A stretch of DNA of 64,000 nt, from the NCBI RefSeq assembly GCF_038957035.1, contig NZ_CP152412.1, positions 3,530,501 to 3,594,500 of the forward strand, written 5' to 3'. Both the position numbers and the translations under genes were made by a program. Origin of the DNA: Bradyrhizobium sp. B097 (lineage in GTDB: Bacteria; Pseudomonadota; Alphaproteobacteria; Rhizobiales; Xanthobacteraceae). This document shows, one piece after another, positions 18,879 through 26,346 of the stretch. The notes under the pieces are model-generated. The model had not been told where the DNA came from. It saw only the letters and a list, made by a program, of their open reading frames with translations, and ran no database searches. Position 1 is the stretch's first letter. Every line of letters starts with the position of its first letter.

Positions 18879-19479
18879 CCTGCAGTCGGTCATCCTCACG
18901 CTTGCGGTCGCCTACGCGGCGGTCGGCGCGCTGCTGCTGATCGTGCTGGTCTATGCGCGGCTGCACTGGTCGCTGAAGGCTGTCGTCATCGTCGTGACCA
19001 GCGCCTTCTACTTCGTCAGCTTCGGCGGCATGCGCGGCCTGCTCGGCTGGGCCTCCGCGGAAAAGCTGCCGGCGAATTTCAAGCTGCTGTCGACGCGGAT
19101 CGTGGAGCCGCATTCGCTGGAGGGCGATCCGGGCTCGATCTATCTCTGGGTTGAAGAACTCGACGAAGACAATCGGCCGAGCGCCGTACCACGCGCCTTC
19201 CGGATTCCCTATAGCGACGGGTTGGCCGAGCAGACCCACACCGCCGACAACGAGATCAAGGCCGGGCATCCGCAGGGCGGGCGGGCAGCGGATTTCGGCG
19301 GCGGCGACGGGACCATCATGGACTTTGTCAGGGAGTACATCACGCCGAAGACGATTCTGGAGACCACCGGCGGCGACTCCACGACCGGGACCTTCGTGCC
19401 GCCGCCGGCGGGCGCGCAAGGATCGGTCTTCACGCCGCTGCCACCGCCGCGAATGCCACCCAAGGACGAGCAGCGATAG
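18871..19479 (+). CDS. Unrecognised membrane protein of the channel operon
   Basis: The 202-residue protein starts with GTG inside the end of the previous gene (8-base overlap). It has two TM helices (about 7-29 and 34-55) and a hydrophilic domain (about 60-150) with a conserved-looking IYLWVEELDEDNRPSAVPRA segment. The C-terminal tail is rich in proline, glycine and threonine (TTGTFVPPPAG, PLPPPRMPPKDEQR). The Pro-rich tail could span periplasm or bind a partner. I do not recognise the family; position ties it to the proton channel. Confidence 0.7.
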   Translation: MISLQSVILTLAVAYAAVGALLLIVLVYARLHWSLKAVVIVVTSAFYFVSFGGMRGLLGWASAEKLPANFKLLSTRIVEPHSLEGDPGSIYLWVEELDEDNRPSAVPRAFRIPYSDGLAEQTHTADNEIKAGHPQGGRAADFGGGDGTIMDFVREYITPKTILETTGGDSTTGTFVPPPAGAQGSVFTPLPPPRMPPKDEQR

Positions 19480-19636
19480 ATGGATGCGCACCGCCACGCG
19501 GATGGCATAAAAATAGGGATCGCCAATAATCGGTCAGCCGGGTGGACAGTAGTCATCCGGAATTCCTCAATTCCGTGAACCGTGTAGTCTTAGAGCTAAC
19601 CGGGGCTAGATTTCATCCCCAAGCCATTTTCCCGGC

Positions 19637-19666
19637 AAAGGGGCCGCTGCGTGAAGCGGCCCCTTT
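19637..19666. terminator. Strong bidirectional rho-independent terminator
   Basis: A perfect 12-bp stem (19637-19648 with 19655-19666, 6-base loop) with A residues at the start and T residues at the end can terminate transcription from both sides. It lies 158 bases after the third channel-operon gene, and also downstream of the small minus-strand gene at 19717-19833. Confidence 0.85.
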
Positions 19667-19716
19667 CGATTCCGGAGCCAATTCCAACACTGAGGTTCCG
19701 GTGCTGTGAGGCGGCC

Positions 19717-19833
19717 TCAGAGTACTGACAGGAATGCGATCGCGAGAACCATCAGCCACCCGACGATGACGAGCGAGACCACCGCGCCCGCGGTGATCTT
19801 GGCGATCTCCTTGAAGGTCATTGGATGATCCAT
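19717..19833 (-). CDS. Small single-pass membrane protein (38 aa)
   Basis: A 38-residue ORF begins MDHPMTFKEIAKITAG and continues into one TM helix (about 14-36). Its ATG at 19833 has a good GGGAGAGG site 6-8 bases upstream, and the codons look native. It ends shortly before the bidirectional terminator. Small TM proteins of this kind are often missed in annotation. No family is recognised. Confidence 0.55.
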   Translation of the reverse strand: MDHPMTFKEIAKITAGAVVSLVIVGWLMVLAIAFLSVL

Positions 19834-19987
19834 ACGGGCCTCTCCCGGGGGTGCCGTAGCGAGACATAGGCACCGGGCCGGCAGATCGCGCCGCCGCTCA
19901 CGGAACGGTGTAGCGCGCCATATGGCCGGGCCGCAGGGGCCCGGTGGGCCCGTCCGGACCGCATAGCTGTCATCTCGCAAAGTTTGT

Positions 19988-20027
19988 CTGACAGATATTG
20001 AAATCTGTCAGCGGGATGGTGTATATA
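19988..20027 (+). promoter_or_regulatory. Promoter with overlapping palindromic operator for the TetR operon
   Basis: A perfect 9-bp inverted repeat (CTGACAGAT at 19988-19996 and ATCTGTCAG at 20003-20011, 6-base centre) overlaps a -35 like TTGAAA (19998-20003). An 18-base spacer leads to TATATA at 20022-20027. This is the typical arrangement of a TetR-family autoregulatory site. Downstream lie the 44-codon ORF (20122) and the TetR gene (20253). Confidence 0.7.
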
Positions 20028-20121
20028 CTCAGCAGCCCAAGGGAGGAGGGCGCCCAGTGGCTGTTCCGGCGTTTGGCCGGGGGAGCCGTACTTAATTTGA
20101 CTACCTCGAAGGACTACCTCC

Positions 20122-20256
20122 ATGACGATAGAAATCTTTCAATTGACCGCCCAGATTCAACAGTGGCTCAACCTTCGCGTCGCCCGCCATCTGGCAGCTC
20201 AGGCTGCCAAGTTCAGCCGCGGGCAGGACAGCGATAACCAGACGGTAAACGCATGA
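20122..20256 (+). CDS. Small protein (44 aa) translationally coupled to TetR
   Basis: The ORF runs from ATG 20122 (AAGGA 8 bases upstream) and encodes 44 residues beginning MTIEIFQLTAQIQQWLNLRV. Its stop overlaps the TetR start codon (ATGA at 20253-20256). The sequence is amphipathic and basic, without a clear TM helix. The spacing, the Shine-Dalgarno site and the overlap argue that it is translated; it may simply couple translation of the regulator or be a functional microprotein. No family is recognised. Confidence 0.6.
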   Translation: MTIEIFQLTAQIQQWLNLRVARHLAAQAAKFSRGQDSDNQTVNA

Positions 20257-20846
20257 ACGAGGCGGTGGTTTTGACACCCGAGCGGATCCTCGAAGCAACC
20301 GAGGATGTTTTGAGGCGCTTCGGGCTCGCCAAGGCCACCGTTGTCGACGTTGCCCGTGCGCTGGATGTCAGCCACGGCAGCGTATACCGCCATTTCCCCA
20401 GCAAAGCCTCGCTCCGTGACGCGGTCGCCGAACGCTGGCTCGACCGCGCCAACGAGCCGCTGTGCAAGCTCGCAGCAAGCGATGGCCCTGCGCCGGAGCG
20501 GCTGGAGAAATGGCTGCGGACCATGTTCGCGATCAAGCAGAAGAAGGTCTGCGACGATCCCGAGATGTTTGCGACCTATCTCGCGCTGGCCCAGGAGGCG
20601 CGCGAGGTGGTGGAAGCCTATAAGGACAAGCAGGTCGATCTGGTCGCGAAGATTTTGTCCGACGGTGTCGCGCAGGGCGTGTTCGAGATCGACAATGTGA
20701 AGGCGACCGCGCGGGCCGTGTTCGACGCAACCGTCCGCTACCATCACCCGGCGCATGCCGAGGAATGGGCCAAGCCCGAATGCCCGTCGCGGATCGACGC
20801 CCTGATCGCCCTGCTGCTGCGGGGCGTGCAGGTGTGCAAGCCCTAA
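20253..20846 (+). CDS. TetR family transcriptional regulator
   Basis: The 197-residue protein has an N-terminal TetR helix-turn-helix (about 10-57: TVVDVARALDVSHGSVYRHFPSKASLRDAV) and a ligand-binding C-terminal domain. It starts in overlap with the 44-codon ORF and should repress its own promoter through the palindrome at 19988-20011. The next genes on the same strand (phosphoesterase, kinase) start about 110 bases later and could be cotranscribed or regulated. The inducer is unknown. Confidence 0.92.
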   Translation: MNEAVVLTPERILEATEDVLRRFGLAKATVVDVARALDVSHGSVYRHFPSKASLRDAVAERWLDRANEPLCKLAASDGPAPERLEKWLRTMFAIKQKKVCDDPEMFATYLALAQEAREVVEAYKDKQVDLVAKILSDGVAQGVFEIDNVKATARAVFDATVRYHHPAHAEEWAKPECPSRIDALIALLLRGVQVCKP

Positions 20847-20954
20847 CCGACCTTATCTTCCAACAGCCTCGGACTACCTGATGCCTTTGGCCCGATTGCG
20901 AGCCCGGGGCCGCGTGTGCTTGATATCGGGCAGGGATCAGCAGCGCGGACCTCG

Positions 20955-21695
20955 ATGCGGCTTGCACTCTTTGCCGATATTCATGCCAACCGGCAGGCCT
21001 TCGCGGCCTGCCTCGATGCTGCGCGTGCGCGCGGCGCCGAGCGGCTGATCTGCCTCGGCGACATCGTTGGCTACGGCGCCGATCCCGAATGGGCCGTCGA
21101 TACGGTGACGGACCTCGTGGCGAAGGGCGCAATCGCGGTGCGCGGCAACCATGACAATGCAATCGGCGCGCCGAGCGACAGCATGAATGCCGACGCGCAG
21201 GCCGCCATCGACTGGACCCGCAACCGGCTCAGCGCCGGGCAGAAGAAGTTCCTCGACGAGCTTCCGATGTCGCGGGAAGAGGACAACCGGCTCTACGTGC
21301 ATTCCGAGGCCTCCGATCCGGCGAAGTGGCGCTATGTCCGCGACACCGCCGACGCCGCGCGCAGCATGATGGCAACCGAATTGCAGATCACCTTCTGCGG
21401 CCACATCCATCGTCCGGGCCTCTACTCGATGTCCTCGACCGCGAAGATGACGAGCTTCGTTCCGACCGCGGGCATCGCGGTGCAATTGTTGACGGGGCGG
21501 CGCTGGCTCGCCGTGCTCGGCTCGGTCGGCCAGCCGCGCGACGGCGATCCGGCGGCTTCGTTTGCGATGTTCGACACCATCAGCCGCGAGATCACCTATC
21601 ACCGCGTGCCCTATGACGTCGCGACCGCCGCCGCGCGGATCAAGGCCAGCGGCCTGCCGCTCTGGCTCGCCGATCGTCTTTCGATCGGCAGGTAA
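20955..21695 (+). CDS. Calcineurin-like metallophosphoesterase
   Basis: The 246-residue protein shows the metallophosphoesterase metal-site series: FADIHANRQ (D8, H10), LGDIVGYGADP, RGNHDNAIG and FCGHIHRPG. It belongs to the YfcE/ApaH-like group used as phosphodiesterases or protein phosphatases. ATG 20955 is preferred over an upstream TTG because homology starts there. Its stop overlaps the start of the kinase-UspA gene (TAATG), a strong sign of a paired function, possibly reversing the phosphorylation made by the kinase. Confidence 0.9.
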   Translation: MRLALFADIHANRQAFAACLDAARARGAERLICLGDIVGYGADPEWAVDTVTDLVAKGAIAVRGNHDNAIGAPSDSMNADAQAAIDWTRNRLSAGQKKFLDELPMSREEDNRLYVHSEASDPAKWRYVRDTADAARSMMATELQITFCGHIHRPGLYSMSSTAKMTSFVPTAGIAVQLLTGRRWLAVLGSVGQPRDGDPAASFAMFDTISREITYHRVPYDVATAAARIKASGLPLWLADRLSIGR

Positions 21696-23170
21696 TGCCG
21701 ATGGCGGCGCTGACGATGCAGGCGGGCGCCAAGATCGATGGCTTCACCATCGGCGAGCGCGTGCACCGCGGCGGCATGGCGACGCTGTGGACCGTTACCC
21801 ATCCGGGCATCACCGTGCCGCTGTTGATGAAGGTGCCGCTCACCTCGGAGGGCGAGGATCCGGCTGCGATCGTCAGCTTCGAGATGGAGCAGATGATCCT
21901 GCCGCGGCTGTCGGGGCCGCACGTGCCGGCCTGTTTCGGCACCGGCGACTTCGAGCGCCAGGCCTATGTGGTGATGGAGCGCATCCCCGGGCAGACGCTC
22001 TACAAGCGGCTCGACGCCCTGCCGCTGCCGTATGAGGAGGTGAGGGTGATCGGCGGCAAGGTCGCGACCGCGCTTGCCAGCCTGCACCGGCAGAACGTCA
22101 TCCATCACGATATCAAGCCGAGCAGCATCATGTTTCGCGAGCGCGGCGAGGCGGTGCTGATCGATTTCGGCCTCTCGCATCACCAGCATCTGCCCGATTT
22201 GTTGCAGGAGGAGTTTCGCCTGCCTTACGGCACCGCGCCCTACATGGCGCCGGAGCGCCTGCTCGGCGTGCGCGACGATCCGCGCAGCGACCTGTTTTCG
22301 CTCGGCGTGCTGCTGTATTTCTTCACCACCGGGGTCCGCCCGTTCGGCGAGACCGAAACCCTGCGCGGCATGCGCCGGCGGCTGTGGCGTGATCCCACCC
22401 CGCCGCGCAGGCTGCGATCCGACTATCCGCCATGGTTGCAGGAGATCGTGCTGCGCTGTCTGGAGATCGATCCGGCCGCGCGCTATCCGACCGCGGCGCA
22501 GCTTGCCTTCGATCTTGCCCATCCCGAGCAGGTGAAGCTGACCGCGCGGGCGCAGCGGCTCGATCGAGATCCGCTCGGCACGGTCTGGCGCCGCCGCTTC
22601 AATCTCGGCGCGGTGCCGCCGCAGCCGAAGTCCAACGCCGCAGCCCAGCTCGCATCGAGCCCGATCGTCGCCGTTGCGCTCGATCTCGGCGAGGGGACCG
22701 AGGCGTTGAACGAGACCATCCGCGTCACTGCCGAGCAGGTGCTGTCGACGTCGCCGTCGGCGCGGCTCGCCTGCGTCAACGTGCTCAAGCTCAATCGCCT
22801 GGCGATCGACCGCACCCATGACGAGCAGGGTCAGAACAAGCATGTCGACCGCCTGGTGGCGCTCCAGCATTGGGCGCGGCCGTTCAAGCTCGAGGAGGGG
22901 CGGTTGACCGTGCATGTGCTGGAGGCGATCGATCCCGCCGCCGCAATCCTGGAATTCGCCGCGGTCAATCTGGTCGACCACATCATCATGGGCGCGCGGC
23001 AGAACTCGGTGCGGCGTGCGCTGCTCGGCAGCGTCTCCGCCAAGGTCGCCGGGGAAGCGCCGTGCACGGTGACCGTGGTGCGGCCGTCGCGGTTGACGCC
23101 GGCGACGGGCGACGATGAGGCGGCGGTCCCGTCGGCGAATGCCGCGGTCACGCCGCCCACGCTGTTTTGA
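21695..23170 (+). CDS. Ser/Thr protein kinase fused to a UspA domain
   Basis: The 491-residue fusion has a Hanks-type kinase domain (about 14-285) with catalytic lysine K46 (LLMKVPL), catalytic loop HHDIKPSSI (D139), DFG at D157 and MAPERL, followed by a UspA-like domain (about 325-475, VAVALDLGEGTEAL to PCTVTVVRPS). The Asn that normally follows the catalytic Asp by five residues is Ser (S144), and the HRD arginine is His. The UspA nucleotide loop (GARQNSVRRALLGS) is close to but not the exact motif. It has no TM helix, so it acts in the cytosol. It follows the phosphoesterase with a 1-base overlap. Confidence 0.9.
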   Translation: MPMAALTMQAGAKIDGFTIGERVHRGGMATLWTVTHPGITVPLLMKVPLTSEGEDPAAIVSFEMEQMILPRLSGPHVPACFGTGDFERQAYVVMERIPGQTLYKRLDALPLPYEEVRVIGGKVATALASLHRQNVIHHDIKPSSIMFRERGEAVLIDFGLSHHQHLPDLLQEEFRLPYGTAPYMAPERLLGVRDDPRSDLFSLGVLLYFFTTGVRPFGETETLRGMRRRLWRDPTPPRRLRSDYPPWLQEIVLRCLEIDPAARYPTAAQLAFDLAHPEQVKLTARAQRLDRDPLGTVWRRRFNLGAVPPQPKSNAAAQLASSPIVAVALDLGEGTEALNETIRVTAEQVLSTSPSARLACVNVLKLNRLAIDRTHDEQGQNKHVDRLVALQHWARPFKLEEGRLTVHVLEAIDPAAAILEFAAVNLVDHIIMGARQNSVRRALLGSVSAKVAGEAPCTVTVVRPSRLTPATGDDEAAVPSANAAVTPPTLF

Positions 23171-23872
23171 TCAGATCGCTTCGCCGCGCGCCTCGGCAGC
23201 CGCGTGGCGGATCGCGGCGATGTTGGTCTTGTAGGCCTCGACGGTGCCGCCCTTGAAGACGGCGGATCCCGCGACGAAGGCGTTGGCGCCGGCCGCGGCG
23301 AGCTGGCCCGCGACATCGGGCGCGACGCCGCCATCGACCTCGATGTCGATCGGGCGGCCCGCTGTCATCGCCCTGACGTCAGAAATCTTGCCGATCGCCG
23401 AGCGGATGAAGGCCTGGCCGCCGAAGCCGGGATTGACCGACATCACCAGCACGAGGTCGATCAGGTCGAGCACATATTCGATCGCGCTCGCCGGCGTTGC
23501 CGGATTGAGCGAGACGCCGGCTTTCTTGCCGAGCGCGCGGATCGCCTGCAGCGAGCGATGCAAATGCGGGCCGGCCTCGGCATGCACCGTGATGTGGTCG
23601 CAGCCCGCCTTGGCGAACGCCTCGAGATAGGGATCGCAGGGCGAGATCATCAGATGGGCGTCGAAGATCTTCTTGGTGTGCGGCCGCATCGCCTTGATGA
23701 CATCGGGGCCGTAGGAAATGTTCGGCACAAAATGTCCGTCCATCACGTCGAGATGGATCCAGTCGGCGCCGGCCTGGTCGACGGCGCGGACCTCCTCGCC
23801 GAGCTTTGAGAAATCCGACGCCAGGATCGACGGGGCGATGACGAGGGGACGCGGGGTGAATGACTGAGTCAT
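23171..23872 (-). CDS. rpe: Ribulose-phosphate 3-epimerase
   Basis: The 233-residue TIM-barrel enzyme interconverts ribulose-5-P and xylulose-5-P in the pentose phosphate and Calvin cycles. Motifs are [41 protein letters not shown] and [10 protein letters not shown] 23872 gives the usual length; an upstream start at 23941 has no homology. It is convergent with the kinase gene and directly abuts it. Confidence 0.96.
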   Translation of the reverse strand: MTQSFTPRPLVIAPSILASDFSKLGEEVRAVDQAGADWIHLDVMDGHFVPNISYGPDVIKAMRPHTKKIFDAHLMISPCDPYLEAFAKAGCDHITVHAEAGPHLHRSLQAIRALGKKAGVSLNPATPASAIEYVLDLIDLVLVMSVNPGFGGQAFIRSAIGKISDVRAMTAGRPIDIEVDGGVAPDVAGQLAAAGANAFVAGSAVFKGGTVEAYKTNIAAIRHAAAEARGEAI

Positions 23873-24123
23873 AGCGCAGTTCCGAAAGGCTTCAGGGGGC
23901 GACGGGTGATCCCGCCTAACACGCGGACGCGTGGCGGGCAATGCGAGCGGACGACACTACGGTGCCGGAAAATTCTGCCGCCGGCGGCAGCTCTTGCCGG
24001 GTGCGCGGAACCTGCATCGATGCGCCAAGGCCTGGTTTTATTGGGTTTTTGCCATGGCACGCCGCTTGCTGCGCCTTTGCCAAGCGTTTGAGCCGCCAGG
24101 CGCGGCCTTGTTGGAGTATTGCC

Positions 24124-24951
24124 ATGTTATTTGCCATTGGCGCTGCGTCATCCGCCATCGATCTTTTGAGCTCGCTGATGTCGTCGAAGTCGACGACACA
24201 GACCGGCAGCTCCACGCAGGGAAATCAGTCGACCGGGCTGTTCTCGGCCTCGACCGATACCTCGACATCGACGAGCAGCAGCACGGGCACAGGCTCGGGC
24301 AGCAGCAGCACCCCGCAGATTTCGCCGCTGACCATGAGTGCGCTGCTCGACGCGCAGAGCCAGTCGCAGACCACGGCCTCGACCAGTGCGACGCCGACCA
24401 GCCGGTCGGACGCGCTGAAGGATCTGTTCTCGCAGATCGATGCCGACGGCAACGGCCAGATCACCAAAGCGGAATTCGAGAAGGCGCTCGGCGCCGGCGG
24501 CACCAACATCGCGCAGGCCGACGACGTGTTCTCCAAGCTCGATGCCAATGGCGACGGCAGCGTCAGCCTCGACGAGATGTCGCAGGCCCTGCAGGGCCAC
24601 AGGGGCGGCGGCCATCACCATCACCACGCGTCCGGCGGCTCGACCGACGGATCAGGCGCCAGCAGTGGTTCGGGCGGATCGAGCTCCGATCCGCTGATGC
24701 AGGCGCTGAACGGCGCGACCTCGACCTCGGTGACCAACAGCGACGGCTCGACCACGACGACGACGACCTATGCCGACGGCTCCAAGGTGTCGATGACGTC
24801 GGCGGCCACGTCGTCCGCCACCGGCAGCGCGAACTCGTCCACCGCCGGCAGCAACGCGACCTCGTCCTACAATTTCATCGAGCAGCTGATCCAGCGCCAG
24901 TCGCAGGCGATCTCGGCCCAGGCCTCGTCGTCGCTGTCGGTCAGCGCCTAA
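24124..24951 (+). CDS. EF-hand protein with Ser/Thr-rich flanks and a His cluster
   Basis: The 275-residue protein has two EF-hand calcium loops, DADGNGQITKAEFE (about 106) and DANGDGSVSLDEMS (about 140), embedded in Ser/Thr/Gly-rich low-complexity sequence, with a run of five histidines (about 162-166). The N terminus (MLFAIGAASSAIDLLSSL) is hydrophobic but not a classic signal peptide. GGAG lies 7 bases before ATG 24124. The composition suggests an exported or secreted calcium-binding protein; the function is unknown. Confidence 0.88.
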   Translation: MLFAIGAASSAIDLLSSLMSSKSTTQTGSSTQGNQSTGLFSASTDTSTSTSSSTGTGSGSSSTPQISPLTMSALLDAQSQSQTTASTSATPTSRSDALKDLFSQIDADGNGQITKAEFEKALGAGGTNIAQADDVFSKLDANGDGSVSLDEMSQALQGHRGGGHHHHHASGGSTDGSGASSGSGGSSSDPLMQALNGATSTSVTNSDGSTTTTTTYADGSKVSMTSAATSSATGSANSSTAGSNATSSYNFIEQLIQRQSQAISAQASSSLSVSA

Positions 24952-24990
24952 CCGATTACGTTACCTGAGGCGGTACGACCGCGAACTCCA

Positions 24991-25135
24991 TGCCTCGCCC
25001 CGCGTGCGGGGAGTGGCCGGAACGCATCGTCAGATTCGTTCCGGGTGAGGGGGAGTCTCCGCGAGTCAGTCTATCACCGTTGGCGCGGTGAAAGCCCCTC
25101 ACCCCAACCCTCTCCCCGTAAGAACGGGGCGAGGG
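24991..25135. repeat. Intergenic inverted repeat (family 7, CTCTCCC/GGTGAGGG type)
   Basis: Left part TGCCTCGCCCCGCGTGCGGG is mirrored by GAACGGGGCGAGGGA at the right end, and inner parts GGGTGAGGGGGA and CCCCTCACCCC are also complementary. It is a long composite stem between the EF-hand and P1 peptidase genes and is related in its inner sequence to the family 2 elements at 58.6 and 61.9 kb. Confidence 0.75.
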
Positions 25136-25155
25136 AGCGCACTGCCTTCGCGGCT

Positions 25156-26151
25156 CTAACCGAATTTGTCGTGCCAGCTCGGCAGCGCGCCGGGGAAGGG
25201 CAGGGCGGTGGCTGAATGGACGCCGCGTGCGATCGCGCGTGCCACCGTGTTGGCGGCGATCGCGCCGAGCTTGGTCAGGCCGAACAGCGGATCGACCGGC
25301 TTTGCGCCCGTCGCCGCGGCGAACACCACGTCGCCATCGAGCGGGGCGTGCACCGGATAGATCGCGCGCGCCATGCCGGTCTGCGCGATCATCGCAAGCC
25401 GCTTCGCCTGCGGCTTGGTCAGCTGCGCATCGGTCACGACGACGACGAGCGTGGTGTTCTCGGCGGCGGTGGCGTCCGCGCCGCCCTTCAGCCGCAGCTT
25501 CAGCATGTCCGGCGTGAACGCGGGCGGCAGGCCGCGCCCGCCGAATTCGCCGTCGACCTCGAACGGCGCTGCCCAGAACCACGGGCCGCCGCCGACCGTG
25601 ACGCTGCCGACCGCGTTGACCACCGCAAGCGCCGCGACCTTGATGCCGTCGTCGGTCACATCAGACGCCGAGCCGAGGCCGCCCTTGAGGGTGGCGGTGG
25701 TCGCGCCCATGCCGGCGCCGACACTGCCGAGCTCGAAATTGTCGGAGGCGGCATTCGCCGCCGCATAGCCGAGATCGCGATAGGGCGGAAAGCGTCCCCA
25801 CGCCTTGTTGCCGCCGTTGAGCAGATCGAAGCAGATCGCACCCGGCACGATCGGGATCACCGCATCGCGGATGCGAAAGCCACGGCCGCGCTCGGCGAGC
25901 CAGGCCTGCACGCCGCCGGCCGCGTCAAGCCCGAGCGCGGAGCCGCCGGACAGCGTGATGGCGTCGATCGCCTCGACGACATTGTGCGGGGACAGCAGCG
26001 CGTCCTCGCGGGTGCCCGGACCGCCGCCGCGGACATCGATCGAGGCCACCGCCGGCTGCTCGAACAGGATGGCGGTGACGCCGGAGGCGATCACGGCGTC
26101 GTCGGCGTGGCCGACGGCAACGCCGGCAATATCGGTGAGAAGGTTTTTCAC
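25156..26151 (-). CDS. P1 family peptidase (DmpA/NylC-like N-terminal nucleophile hydrolase)
   Basis: The 331-residue protein matches the DmpA/S58 aminopeptidase family, which self-cleaves to expose a new N-terminal nucleophile. The expected cleavage site is N232-T233 in the segment ENTTLVVVVTDAQLTKPQ, as in NylC. The LSGGSALGLDAAGGV and KGGLGSASDV segments are also typical. The start is GTG. It has no signal peptide. Relatives act on D-amino-acid peptides, beta-peptides or nylon oligomers; the substrate here is unknown. Confidence 0.9.
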   Translation of the reverse strand: MKNLLTDIAGVAVGHADDAVIASGVTAILFEQPAVASIDVRGGGPGTREDALLSPHNVVEAIDAITLSGGSALGLDAAGGVQAWLAERGRGFRIRDAVIPIVPGAICFDLLNGGNKAWGRFPPYRDLGYAAANAASDNFELGSVGAGMGATTATLKGGLGSASDVTDDGIKVAALAVVNAVGSVTVGGGPWFWAAPFEVDGEFGGRGLPPAFTPDMLKLRLKGGADATAAENTTLVVVVTDAQLTKPQAKRLAMIAQTGMARAIYPVHAPLDGDVVFAAATGAKPVDPLFGLTKLGAIAANTVARAIARGVHSATALPFPGALPSWHDKFG

Positions 26152-26223
26152 GATTGAGTCCGTCCGCGCCTTGTCCGAGCTTGGGCTGCTCGAACCGGTA
26201 TAGCAGCCGCGGCGGGCTCGGCC

Positions 26224-26330
26224 AGAGCGTTTTCGAGCGAAGTGGACACCGGTTCGCGTGAAGAAACGCGTCGAGACAAGGATCTAGAGCTTCGGTTCTG
26301 ACTCAATCAGAACCGAAAATGCTCTAGAGC
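26224..26330. repeat. Intergenic palindromic repeat, family 1, copy 2
   Basis: The element contains GAGCGTTTTCGAGCGAAGTG, the TCGCGTGAAGAAACGCG segment and the AGCTTCGGTTCTGA palindrome ending in GCTCTAGAGC. It matches the 5454-5550 copy in reverse orientation. It lies between the P1 peptidase start and the GMC oxidoreductase stop. Confidence 0.8.
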
Positions 26331-26346
26331 CGCGTTGACGGCCTGG

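Noticed and set aside
17434..19479. Zorya-type anti-phage system
   Set aside because: Only the MotA-like channel fits; there is no OmpA-domain ZorB, no ZorC and no helicase/nuclease ZorD.
24991..25135. Possible CRISPR array or tRNA in repeat-rich intergenic DNA
   Set aside because: The repeats are inverted and not regularly spaced, and no cloverleaf or cas gene is seen; they are palindromic elements.
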